Below, in pieces: positions 1 to 7,068 of a stretch of DNA of 9,008 bases (the first letter of the stretch is position 1; the number at the start of each line of letters is the position of its first letter). Location: NCBI GenBank assembly GCA_029776465.1, contig JAKOTC010000249.1, positions 1-9,008 on the forward strand, read 5' to 3'. Under the pieces are notes generated by a model that was not told where the DNA came from, made no database searches, and saw nothing but the letters and a program-made list of their open reading frames with translations. The translations under genes and the position numbers were made by a program. The DNA is from Bacillota bacterium. Its GTDB lineage: Bacteria; Bacillota; Clostridia; Oscillospirales; JAKOTC01.

Positions 1-557
1 ATCCCGGAACCATCATTGAGGGAAAAACCACCGTAGGCAAAGGCTCGATTCTCGGGCCCAACACCATGATTGTGGATTGCCAGATCGGCGAGGATGTTCG
101 GATTAACAGTTCCCAATGTTATGAAAGCAGAATAGACAGCGGTGCCAAGATCGGACCCTTTTCCCACATAAGACCCCATTGCCATATTAAGTCTGGCGTA
201 AAAATCGGGGCTTATGTGGAAGTTAAAAACGCCAATATAGGCGACAAAACCTCCCTCGCTCACCTTTGCTATGTGGGGGATGCCGATGTGGGGTCAAAGG
301 TCAACTTTGGATGCGGCACCATCACCGTCAACTATGACGGCGTCAAAAAACACCGAACAACCGTGGAAGACGAAGCCTTTATTGGCTGCAATTCCAATTT
401 GGTGGCACCGGTCAAGATAGGCAGGGGAGCCTATGTCGCCGCCGGCTCCACGGTTACCGACGAAGTCCCCCCTGATGCGCTGGCCATCGCCCGATGCAGG
501 CAAACCAACAAGGAAAACTGGGTTGCTGCATGGAAAAAGAAAAAAAGCGGTGTTTAG
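1..557 (+). CDS. glmU: GlmU, C-terminal part (5' end outside window)
   Basis: C-terminal acetyltransferase domain of the bifunctional enzyme that makes UDP-N-acetylglucosamine: it acetylates glucosamine-1-phosphate with acetyl-CoA, and the missing N-terminal half adds UMP. The product feeds peptidoglycan and is made in the cytoplasm. The frame is open from base 3, giving 184 residues, roughly the last 40% of a typical 455-460 residue GlmU. Hexapeptide repeats of a left-handed beta-helix run through almost all of it (for example KIGPFSHIRP, KIGAYVEVKN). The block AHLCYVGDADVG carries the conserved catalytic His (codon 261-263), and GCGTITVNYDG carries the conserved Asn-Tyr pair. The protein ends in a short basic tail (WKKKKSGV), and the stop is TAG. 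The ATG at 66 is internal and not the real start. prs follows after 40 bases, an order conserved in Firmicutes. Identification is secure; only completeness is unknown. Confidence 0.96.
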   Translation, partial: PGTIIEGKTTVGKGSILGPNTMIVDCQIGEDVRINSSQCYESRIDSGAKIGPFSHIRPHCHIKSGVKIGAYVEVKNANIGDKTSLAHLCYVGDADVGSKVNFGCGTITVNYDGVKKHRTTVEDEAFIGCNSNLVAPVKIGRGAYVAAGSTVTDEVPPDALAIARCRQTNKENWVAAWKKKKSGV

Positions 558-597
558 ATAACGGCTGTCGTATAAAAACCAAAGGGAGCGATAAAAA

Positions 598-1557
598 ATG
601 ATTGTACACGGCAAGGACATTAAAATTTTCTCCGGAAACTCCAACAAACCGGTTGCAGAGGAAATCGCCCGTCAACTGGGCAGCACGGTTGGAAAAGCCG
701 AAGTGGGCAAATTCTCCGACGGAGAGATTGCAGTCTCCATTCAAGAAACCGTGCGCGGATCGGATGTCTTTGTCATACAGTCCACCTGCAACCCGGTCAA
801 CGACAATCTGATGGAACTGCTGATCATGATGGATGCTTTCAAGCGGGCATCCGCCGCTCGCATCACCGCGGTGATCCCCTATTTCGGCTATGCCCGCCAG
901 GACCGCAAATCCAAGGCCCGTGATCCCATCTCGGCCAAGCTGGTAGCCGACCTGATCACCGCCGCCGGAGCAAACCGTTTGTTGACCATGGACCTGCACG
1001 CTCCTCAAATTCAGGGGTTTTTCAATATCCCGGTAGATCATCTGCTGGGCGTTCCCTTGCTGGTGCCTTATTTCCTGGAAAAGTTTGCAGATTGCAAAGA
1101 GGATACGGTGGTGGTTTCTCCCGATCTGGGGTCGGTGACCCGGGCGCGAAATTTTGCCGAAAAATATGACGCACCTCTTGCCATTATCGACAAACGCCGC
1201 CAGCGCGCCAATGTTTGTGAAGTGATGAATATCATCGGCGATGTCAAGGATAAACGGGTGATTTTAGTGGATGATATGGTCGACACCGCCGGAACCCTGG
1301 TCAACGCGGCGGAGGCCGTGATTTCACAAGGAGGCGCCCGTGAGGTATATGCCTGCGCAACCCACGGGGTGTTGTCCGGCCCGGCGCTGGAGCGCATTGC
1401 CGCCAGCCCGATAAAAGAGCTGGTCTTTTTAGACACTGTTCCCTTCACCCGGGACAACCTGGGCGGCAGAATTAAAACTCTTCCGGCAGCGCCGGTTTTT
1501 GCCGAAGCAATTCTCCGCATTTACAATGACCGCCCGGTATCCACCCTCTTTGTTTAA
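598..1557 (+). CDS. prs: Ribose-phosphate pyrophosphokinase (PRPP synthetase)
   Basis: Transfers pyrophosphate from ATP to ribose-5-phosphate to make PRPP, the precursor of purines, pyrimidines, NAD, histidine and tryptophan; it acts in the cytoplasm, and the family usually forms hexamers. The protein has 319 residues, the normal length of class I bacterial enzymes. Visible motifs: the N-terminal FSGNSNKPVAEEIA block (11-24), the PYFGYARQDRKSKARDPISAK segment (94-114) with ATP-contacting residues, the metal-binding MDLHAPQ (131-137), the catalytic flexible loop DKRRQRAN (198-205) with conserved Lys199 and Arg201, and the PRPP-binding VILVDDMVDTAGTL (221-234). ATG at 598 is preferred because an AGGGAG ribosome binding site lies at 583-588 and the N-terminus aligns with the family. 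It probably shares a transcript with glmU, 40 bases upstream. No clear terminator was seen after it. Nothing essential is missing. Confidence 0.98.
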   Translation: MIVHGKDIKIFSGNSNKPVAEEIARQLGSTVGKAEVGKFSDGEIAVSIQETVRGSDVFVIQSTCNPVNDNLMELLIMMDAFKRASAARITAVIPYFGYARQDRKSKARDPISAKLVADLITAAGANRLLTMDLHAPQIQGFFNIPVDHLLGVPLLVPYFLEKFADCKEDTVVVSPDLGSVTRARNFAEKYDAPLAIIDKRRQRANVCEVMNIIGDVKDKRVILVDDMVDTAGTLVNAAEAVISQGGAREVYACATHGVLSGPALERIAASPIKELVFLDTVPFTRDNLGGRIKTLPAAPVFAEAILRIYNDRPVSTLFV

Positions 1558-1588
1558 GCGCAAATGATTTCTCCTCTGAACATTCTAT

Positions 1589-1606
1589 ATATACATCATA
1601 TACATC
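1589..1606. repeat. Tandem direct repeat, 2 x 9 bp
   Basis: ATATACATC occurs twice in perfect head-to-tail copies (1589-1597 and 1598-1606) within the AT-rich first half of the prs-pth gap. It could be replication slippage or paired sites for a DNA-binding protein near a weak promoter. Only the repetition itself is directly seen. Confidence 0.7.
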
Positions 1607-1640
1607 CTAAAATATAGATGGAATAACGAACACCGCATGA

Positions 1641-1656
1641 CCGCAAGGTTTTGCGG
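1641..1656 (+). other. Small hairpin in the pth leader
   Basis: CCGCAA and TTGCGG form a perfect 6-bp stem with a GGTT loop. It ends 43 bases before the pth start. There is no following T-run, so it is not a normal intrinsic terminator; it may stabilise or regulate the mRNA leader, or be incidental. Confidence 0.4.
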
Positions 1657-1699
1657 ATTTCGTGATGTAACGGACAAAATAAAGAAAGGCCAATGTTTT

Positions 1700-2359
1700 A
1701 TGTTTGGACAAAAAAAAGAGACTTTTGAATTCTTGGTGGTGGGGCTGGGAAACCCCGGGCAAACCTATGCCAACACCCGGCATAATGCGGGATTCATCGC
1801 CGCAGATTATATTCTGCAAAAGCATCCCGCGCCCGAAAAAGCCAAATTCAACTCTCTATTCTACGAATTGAATTTGGAGGGTCACCGGGGTTTTCTTCAA
1901 AAACCGCTGACTTTCATGAACAACAGCGGCGAGGCGGTCGGCGCTCTTTGCTCTTTTTACCGTATTCCTCCGCAGAAGGTCATTGTGATGCATGATGACA
2001 TCACCCTTCCGCCCGGAAGCTTCAAGCTTCGCCGGGGTGGAAGCGACGGAGGGCATAACGGAATCACCAGCATTGAACAACATTTAAAAACCCCCGACTT
2101 CTTGCGTGTGAAAATCGGCATCGGGGGCAAACTTCATAAAGAGCAGCCGCTCTATGAATTTGTGCTGGGAACCATTCCCGAAGCTGACCGCAAGGCGATC
2201 AGCGAGGTCCTGGAGGACCTTTACCGGGCGATCATACTGCTTGCCCAGGGCAATGAAAATATGGCGATGAGCCGGTATAACGCCAAAAAAAAAGCCTTTG
2301 CCCCCCAAAACGGAATAAGCCGGTTTTCAAAGTTGTTATCACAGAGAGAAGGCAGATAA
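1700..2359 (+). CDS. pth: Peptidyl-tRNA hydrolase
   Basis: Cleaves the ester bond of peptidyl-tRNAs released prematurely from ribosomes, recycling tRNA; it is a cytoplasmic monomer. The preferred protein has 219 residues. Family signature blocks in order are VVGLGNPG (13-20, Asn18), NTRHNAGF (25-32, catalytic His28), KPLTFMNNSG (68-77, Asn74), MHDDITLPPG (97-106, catalytic-pair Asp99) and GGSDGGHNGI (113-122, Asn120). All the expected active-site residues are present. The same frame is open back to an ATG at 1637, but ATG 1700 is chosen: AAAGAAAGG lies 10 bases upstream, and the hydrolase fold starts about ten residues in, as usual. The extra 21 residues of the longer version match nothing expected. 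The C-terminus is Lys/Arg-rich. The stop codon lies one base before mfd, so the two are almost certainly cotranscribed. Confidence 0.96.
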   Translation: MFGQKKETFEFLVVGLGNPGQTYANTRHNAGFIAADYILQKHPAPEKAKFNSLFYELNLEGHRGFLQKPLTFMNNSGEAVGALCSFYRIPPQKVIVMHDDITLPPGSFKLRRGGSDGGHNGITSIEQHLKTPDFLRVKIGIGGKLHKEQPLYEFVLGTIPEADRKAISEVLEDLYRAIILLAQGNENMAMSRYNAKKKAFAPQNGISRFSKLLSQREGR

Positions 2360-2363
2360 ATTG
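2345..2363 (+). promoter_or_regulatory. Ribosome binding site and TTG start of mfd
   Basis: AGAGAAGG (2345-2352) lies 8 bases before TTG at 2361-2363 and within the last codons of pth. There is no ATG near by in the frame; the next internal Met is beyond residue 230, after much of the conserved N-terminal module. The non-AUG start is therefore well supported. Confidence 0.75.
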
Positions 2364-5300
2364 AAGGATCAGATTTCCAGGCCGTTTACTCTCGCCGAAT
2401 TGGCCACAGCCTTGCCTGAGTATCCCGCTTTGAAGGATGCCATTACCCGAAAACGGCCTTCCGCGGTGTTGGGTCTTCACCCCTCCGCACGCGCCCATAT
2501 CATCTCCGCCCTGGTGCTGGACACCGGCCGGCCGGCCATAGTGCTTTGCACCGATGAGGGCGAAGCCTCCCGATATCTCCATGACCTGCGCACTTTTCTG
2601 GGCGACGGGGTCTTTTTGTTGCCCATTCGGGATTTTGTTTTCTCGGGCGTTGAAACCTCCTCCCGAGAGTTCGAGCACGCCGCCCTTGAAGTACTGCATA
2701 AAGCCTCCTGCGGGGAAGTGCGGGTGGTGGTTTGCACATTGGAATCCGCCGCCCGTCTGACGGTTCCCAAAGACATTCTGGCCCAGCGGACAATCCGTTT
2801 GGAACCGGAGCAGAAAAGTGATCTGGAACAGCTCATCTCTCGTCTGTCCGCGGCCGGCTATACCCGGGTGGCAGAACTGGAGGGTCGGGGACAGTTTGCC
2901 CGCAGAGGCGGCATTTTGGATGTTTACCCGGCCAGTTCCACCCTTCCGGTTCGGGTTGAATTCTGGGGAGATGAGGTGGATACCATCGCCCAATTCGATG
3001 TTCTCACCCAACGCCGAACCGACCCCGTGGATTCTGTGGAGATCACCCCCGCCAGGGAAATCATGCCCGAAAATATCGCCCTTTTGGCCGAGCGAATGGA
3101 AAAGCTGGCTTCGGGGCTCAAGGGGAAAGCTTATGCAGCAGCCGCCGACCGGATTAAAAATGAGGCCTCCCGCCTTCGGGAAGGCATATTTCCTCCCTGC
3201 ATCGAACGATATCTTCCGCTGATCTATGACCACCCCCAGACCATCTTCGACTATCTGGAAAAGCCCTTGGTTTTTGTCACCGAATACTCCCGCGTATGGG
3301 AGGAATATAAAAATTTCGCCAATCGGTCCTCGGAGGAAGTCAAAGCCGCTTTTGAAAGCGGCTGGCTGACCAAGGGGCTGGAAAACTTCTGGCTGGATAA
3401 AGCCCAGCTTTCGCTTGAGATTGCCCGTGCTGGCGGAGTCAATTTTGAAACCTTTTCCCGCACCTCCATCACGGAAGCCGCCGAGGTTCTGCTTTCCACC
3501 AATGCCCGACAGACAGCCGTTTGGAGCGGCATGCTGGACACCCTCAAAGAAGAACTGAGCGAGGCAAGGGACCGGGGCTACACGGCATTGGTTTTAGCCG
3601 GAACCGACCGGGGGGCATCGGCGGTGCTGTCCGATCTGACCCACAGCGGCATCCCTGCGGTTTTCACCGACAAAGGGATTAAGTTGGGCAAAAATCGCGT
3701 CTATGTGGCCGAGGGCAGCCTCTCCTCCGGCATCGAATATCCCGAATTGGGCTTCTCGCTGATTACCCACGGCCAGATCCATGCCAAAAGGAAAAAGCGG
3801 AGCAGCAACAAAGGCAAGGGCATTCAGTCCGTAGCCGAACTGAAGATCGGCAGCTATGTGGTGCATGCCGAGCACGGAATCGGCGTTTATGAGGGCGTCC
3901 ACAAGATGACCGCCGGCGGGGTGACCAAGGATTACATTAAAATCCGCTATGCCGGGTCGGACACCCTGTATGTTCCGGTCACCCAGCTGGATTTGGTGTC
4001 AAAGTATATCGGAGCCGATGAGGATACCCGTATTAAGCTCAACAAACTGGGCAGCGCCGAGTGGCAGAAAACCCGAAGCCGGGTGCGTTCGGCGGTCAAG
4101 GATATGGCCAAGGAACTGATCACTCTCTACGCCAAGCGCCAAAGCCAGCCCGGATATGCCTTTTCACCCGACAATGAATGGCAGAAAGAATTTGAAGAAC
4201 GCTTTGAATATGAAGAAACCGATGACCAGCTTCGCTGTATCGAGGAGATCAAGGCGGATATGGAAAAGCCGGTTCCCATGGACAGGCTCCTCTGCGGCGA
4301 TGTGGGCTTCGGCAAAACGGAGGTGGCGCTGCGGGCGGCCTTCAAGTGTGTCATGGACGGAAAACAGTGCGCGATACTGGTGCCCACCACCATCCTGGCC
4401 TGGCAGCACTATGAAACCGCGCTTCGCCGGATGTCCGGCTTTGGGATCAAAATCGACATGCTCTCCCGGTTCCGTTCGGCCAGCTATCAGCGCCAAATCA
4501 CCGCCAAGCTTGCCACCGGCGATCTGGACATTATCATCGGCACCCACCGTCTGCTGCAAAAGGACATTAAGTTCGCCCGGCTGGGACTGATTATTGTGGA
4601 TGAAGAGCAGCGGTTCGGGGTCGCTCATAAAGAGAAGCTGAAAGAAAATTTCCCTTCGGTGGATGTTCTGACCCTATCGGCTACCCCCATTCCACGCACT
4701 CTGAACATGGCTTTATCGGGGTTGCGGGATATGTCGGTGATTGAAGAAGCCCCACAGGACCGCCATCCCGTCCAAACCTATGTGGCCGAAATGGATTGGG
4801 GAATGCTCATCGACGCCATCAAACGGGAACTGCGCCGGGGCGGTCAGGTTTACTGGATTCATAACAGCATTGATGATATTCAGCAAACAGCGAATAAAAT
4901 CAGCGAACTGCTTCCCGATGCCCGGGTGGGGTTTGCCCACGGACAAATGGACAAGGAAGAACTGGGGGAAGTCTGGCGCCAGCTTTTGATTGGAGAACTG
5001 GATGTTCTGGTTTGCACCACGATTATCGAAACCGGGGTGGACGTGCCCAATGTAAACACCCTGATTATTGAAAATGCCGACAGGATGGGGCTTTCCCAGC
5101 TGCACCAAATCAGGGGGCGGGTGGGACGCTCCAACCGCCGGGCCTTTGCCTATCTGGTTTTCAAAAAAGACAAAGCCCTTTCGGAGATTGCCACCAAACG
5201 GCTGGAAGCCATCCGGGAATTCACCGAGTTCGGCTCGGGATTTGCCATCGCGATGCGGGATCTGGAGATCCGCGGAGCCGGCAACCTGCTGGGCGCCCAG

Positions 5301-5840
5301 CAGCATGGGCACATGGAAGCCGTGGGATATGAGATGTATCTCCGCCTGCTCTCCGAAGCCATCGCAGAGGAAAAAGGCGAGCCGGTCAAAACGGTCACCG
5401 ATTGTGTTGTGGATCTTTCCATCGATGCCTATATCCCCCAAAACTATATCGAGCACCCGCCCCAGCGGCTGGATATCTATCGCAAGATCGCCGCTATCCG
5501 CAGCGAGGAGGACGCCAGCGATGTGCTGGATGAGCTGATCGACCGCTTTGGCGAGCCGCCGGAGGCCGTGAAGAGCCTGATGGAAATTGCCACTATCCGC
5601 AACCGGGCCGCCGCTCAGGGGATTAAAGAGGTCAAAGAGCAGGGCGATGGCATCGTGCTCTACCCCGTTCAGGTGGACATGGCTCAAGTGTCCAAGCTTT
5701 CCGCCGCTCTCCGCGGCCGGGTCATGGTAAACGCTTCCTCGGTCAAGCCCCATATTTATATCCGAAAGGGCAAGAATCAAAACTCGAAAGAAGCCCTGTC
5801 CGAAGTGCTGGGCCAGCTGGAGAAAATCGCTTCTTCGTGA
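2361..5840 (+). CDS. mfd: Transcription-repair coupling factor Mfd
   Basis: ATP-driven DNA translocase that pushes RNA polymerase stalled at DNA lesions off the template and recruits UvrA, coupling nucleotide excision repair to transcription. Its 1159 residues match the usual 1150-1180. The UvrB-like N-terminal module spans about 1-350 (REFEHAALEVL at 103-113, GQFARRGGILDVYP at 177-190) and lacks a Walker motif, as is normal. The RNA-polymerase-interacting CarD-like domain is near 490-555 (GSYVVHAEHGIGVYEG, 497-512). The RecG-like translocase follows: Walker A GDVGFGKT (646-653), DEEQ box (747-750), LSATPIPRTL (772-781), motif V IIETGVDVPN (888-897) and motif VI QIRGRVGR (916-923). The conserved block after motif VI is RDLEIRGAGNLLGAQQHG (966-983), and the C-terminal autoinhibitory domain lies roughly at 1000-1140. 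All motor motifs are intact. It starts at TTG one base after pth. Confidence 0.98.
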   Translation: MKDQISRPFTLAELATALPEYPALKDAITRKRPSAVLGLHPSARAHIISALVLDTGRPAIVLCTDEGEASRYLHDLRTFLGDGVFLLPIRDFVFSGVETSSREFEHAALEVLHKASCGEVRVVVCTLESAARLTVPKDILAQRTIRLEPEQKSDLEQLISRLSAAGYTRVAELEGRGQFARRGGILDVYPASSTLPVRVEFWGDEVDTIAQFDVLTQRRTDPVDSVEITPAREIMPENIALLAERMEKLASGLKGKAYAAAADRIKNEASRLREGIFPPCIERYLPLIYDHPQTIFDYLEKPLVFVTEYSRVWEEYKNFANRSSEEVKAAFESGWLTKGLENFWLDKAQLSLEIARAGGVNFETFSRTSITEAAEVLLSTNARQTAVWSGMLDTLKEELSEARDRGYTALVLAGTDRGASAVLSDLTHSGIPAVFTDKGIKLGKNRVYVAEGSLSSGIEYPELGFSLITHGQIHAKRKKRSSNKGKGIQSVAELKIGSYVVHAEHGIGVYEGVHKMTAGGVTKDYIKIRYAGSDTLYVPVTQLDLVSKYIGADEDTRIKLNKLGSAEWQKTRSRVRSAVKDMAKELITLYAKRQSQPGYAFSPDNEWQKEFEERFEYEETDDQLRCIEEIKADMEKPVPMDRLLCGDVGFGKTEVALRAAFKCVMDGKQCAILVPTTILAWQHYETALRRMSGFGIKIDMLSRFRSASYQRQITAKLATGDLDIIIGTHRLLQKDIKFARLGLIIVDEEQRFGVAHKEKLKENFPSVDVLTLSATPIPRTLNMALSGLRDMSVIEEAPQDRHPVQTYVAEMDWGMLIDAIKRELRRGGQVYWIHNSIDDIQQTANKISELLPDARVGFAHGQMDKEELGEVWRQLLIGELDVLVCTTIIETGVDVPNVNTLIIENADRMGLSQLHQIRGRVGRSNRRAFAYLVFKKDKALSEIATKRLEAIREFTEFGSGFAIAMRDLEIRGAGNLLGAQQHGHMEAVGYEMYLRLLSEAIAEEKGEPVKTVTDCVVDLSIDAYIPQNYIEHPPQRLDIYRKIAAIRSEEDASDVLDELIDRFGEPPEAVKSLMEIATIRNRAAAQGIKEVKEQGDGIVLYPVQVDMAQVSKLSAALRGRVMVNASSVKPHIYIRKGKNQNSKEALSEVLGQLEKIASS

Positions 5841-5878
5841 GAGTTTTATGAGAAATGCCTTAAAAATCGGCGAAGTTC

Positions 5879-5907
5879 TTGCACTTTGTCTCACTTTAGT
5901 ATAAAAT
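5879..5907 (+). promoter_or_regulatory. Candidate sigma-A promoter for the lipoprotein gene
   Basis: TTGCAC (5879-5884) and TAAAAT (5902-5907) are separated by 17 bases in the AT-rich gap between mfd and the lipoprotein gene. The -10 box matches 5 of 6 consensus positions and the -35 box matches TTG only. Expected transcription start is near 5914, leaving a short leader with a perfect AGGAGG at 5926-5931. No terminator is visible after mfd, so read-through may also contribute. Confidence 0.45.
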
Positions 5908-5940
5908 AAAGCTTGTATCAAAAATAGGAGGTTTCAATTC

Positions 5941-7020
5941 ATGACAAAAAGGATTACCGCCCTCGCAATCCTGCTTGCCTTTATTTTGACAATGGGAGGA
6001 TGTTATGACGCTTCCTATGTTGTCAAATCAGGAGATGTCACCATCCTGCCCGGCGTATATCTGATAATCCAATTGAATGCCTACACCAATCTTGCAGAAA
6101 AAATGGGCGTTGGCAGTGATTTCGATTCTTTATCCATTAAAGAACAAATGAAACAGCTCAGTCCCATCGATCAACGGGACGCGTATACCTGGGTCAAAGA
6201 CCTGACCAATCAGGATTTAACCACCTATATCGCCACTGAAAAGCTTTTCGCTGAAAACGTATTTTCTCTCTCCGATGAAGAGCTGGCGGAAATTAAAAAC
6301 GACTCTCGACAGCTCTATGAGCAGAACAAAGCCTATTTTGAAAGCAACGGCATCGGCTTGGAGAGCTATAAAGCCTGGATCACCAACCAGTATAAGAACA
6401 AATATCTCTTCAAAAGCATTTATTATGAAAACGGCACCAACCCGGTTTCTTTGGAAGAGCAAAAAGCCGCTTTTGCCGCCGATTATGCAAAGCTGAAGGT
6501 CATTCAAATTCCCATCTATAAATATGACGCTGAGTACGGCGCCTATGTTGATTTGGATGAGGACACCATTAAAGAGCTGGAAGGCAAGGCCGCCGAGATG
6601 GTGGAACGCATTAACAACGGCACCAGCATCGATGTAGTCAATGCCGAATGGGAACTTGAGCAGGGCTATGTAAAGGACAAGGCGGATGTGGAACCCCTCG
6701 AAGCTGAAACCTTTGAAATGGATACCGCCAATTATACCGGCAATATGATCAACGAAGTTAAAAAACTTGAATTCGGGAAAGCCGCTTTTGAAAAAGATAT
6801 AAACTTTAAAACCATTTTTGTCTATCAGAAATTCGATCCCCTCGAAACCGACACGCAATTTGAGTATTTCAAGTATAGAGTGGTTTACAAATTAAAGCAA
6901 ACCGAGTTCATCACCTATCTCAACGACTATATGAAAGAGCAAACCGTTGAGACAAATGAGAAATTAGTTGAAAAATACTCACCCTATAAAATCAAAAAAT
7001 ATAGCGCTTCCTTATCATAA
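5941..7020 (+). CDS. Secreted lipoprotein, PrsA/SurA foldase-like, histidine-free
   Basis: Probable membrane-anchored extracellular lipoprotein of 359 residues. The N-terminus has basic residues, a hydrophobic stretch (6-17) and a lipobox-like MGGC with Cys21, the only cysteine in the protein. Residues about 30-170 are acidic and helical-looking, as in SurA/PrsA N-terminal chaperone modules. Residues about 183-300 follow the order of a parvulin domain: a beta strand (KLKVIQIPIY), a helix with an AEMVERINNGTSIDVV pattern, and a final VKKLEFGKAAF...TIFVYQ segment. The C-terminal helix runs about 308-345. However, the whole protein has no histidine, so the paired active-site histidines of parvulins are absent; prolyl isomerase activity is doubtful, while chaperone or binding function is possible. 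Tyrosine is abundant. A perfect AGGAGG lies 9 bases before ATG 5941. A prsA-like gene after mfd is familiar in Clostridia. The lipoprotein call is firm; the foldase kinship is inference. Confidence 0.65.
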   Translation: MTKRITALAILLAFILTMGGCYDASYVVKSGDVTILPGVYLIIQLNAYTNLAEKMGVGSDFDSLSIKEQMKQLSPIDQRDAYTWVKDLTNQDLTTYIATEKLFAENVFSLSDEELAEIKNDSRQLYEQNKAYFESNGIGLESYKAWITNQYKNKYLFKSIYYENGTNPVSLEEQKAAFAADYAKLKVIQIPIYKYDAEYGAYVDLDEDTIKELEGKAAEMVERINNGTSIDVVNAEWELEQGYVKDKADVEPLEAETFEMDTANYTGNMINEVKKLEFGKAAFEKDINFKTIFVYQKFDPLETDTQFEYFKYRVVYKLKQTEFITYLNDYMKEQTVETNEKLVEKYSPYKIKKYSASLS

Positions 7021-7025
7021 TTAAC

Positions 7026-7063
7026 AGCCCCTCTGGACAAAATAATCCAGAAAAAAGGGGGCT
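7026..7063 (+). promoter_or_regulatory. Imperfect hairpin overlapping the ABC gene ribosome binding site
   Basis: An outer stem AGCCCC (7026-7031) pairs with GGGGCT (7058-7063), and an inner stem CTGGA (7033-7037) pairs with TCCAG (7046-7050) around an 8-base loop. The only asymmetry is a bulge of As on the right side. The right arm contains AAGGGGG, the likely ribosome binding site of the ATG at 7069. Only TTTAAG follows, so this is at best a weak terminator; masking of the ribosome binding site is an alternative. It begins 5 bases after the lipoprotein stop codon. Confidence 0.5.
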
Positions 7064-7068
7064 TTAAG

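Larger units (their letters stand above)
1558..1699 (+). promoter_or_regulatory. prs-pth leader region, possible weak promoter
   Basis: This 142-base gap separates prs from pth. In Bacillus the ribosomal protein gene ctc/rplY lies here; this gap is too short for it and shows no remnant. The first half is AT-rich and unlike the flanking coding DNA. A weak promoter match is CTGAAC (1576-1581), 17 bases, then TATACA (1599-1604), which overlaps the tandem repeat. The second half contains a perfect 6-bp hairpin (CCGCAA/TTGCGG). AAAGAAAGG at 1681-1689 is the pth ribosome binding site. There is no classical stem plus T-run, so read-through from prs remains possible. Confidence 0.3.

Noticed and set aside
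1637..1699. N-terminal extension of pth from ATG 1637
   Set aside because: It includes the leader hairpin and has no conserved residues; ATG 1700 has its own ribosome binding site and gives the normal hydrolase N-terminus.
2232..3233. Open frame on the - strand (333 codons) opposite the end of pth and start of mfd
   Set aside because: It spans two well-supported genes in antisense, and its Gly/Gln/Phe-rich translation has no family signature.
5841..5878. Terminator after mfd
   Set aside because: No stem with a T-run could be found between the mfd stop and the downstream promoter candidate.
4713..5921. Long open frame on the - strand (about 402 codons) opposite the 3' half of mfd
   Set aside because: It lies fully antisense to strongly conserved Mfd motifs, has no recognisable domain, and is explained by the codon bias of mfd suppressing stops on the other strand.
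5986..6021. Perfect TTGACA inside the lipoprotein signal-peptide coding region
   Set aside because: No -10 box lies at a suitable distance (TATGTT at 6016-6021 is 24 bases away), so it is probably chance in a hydrophobic Leu/Thr-coding stretch.
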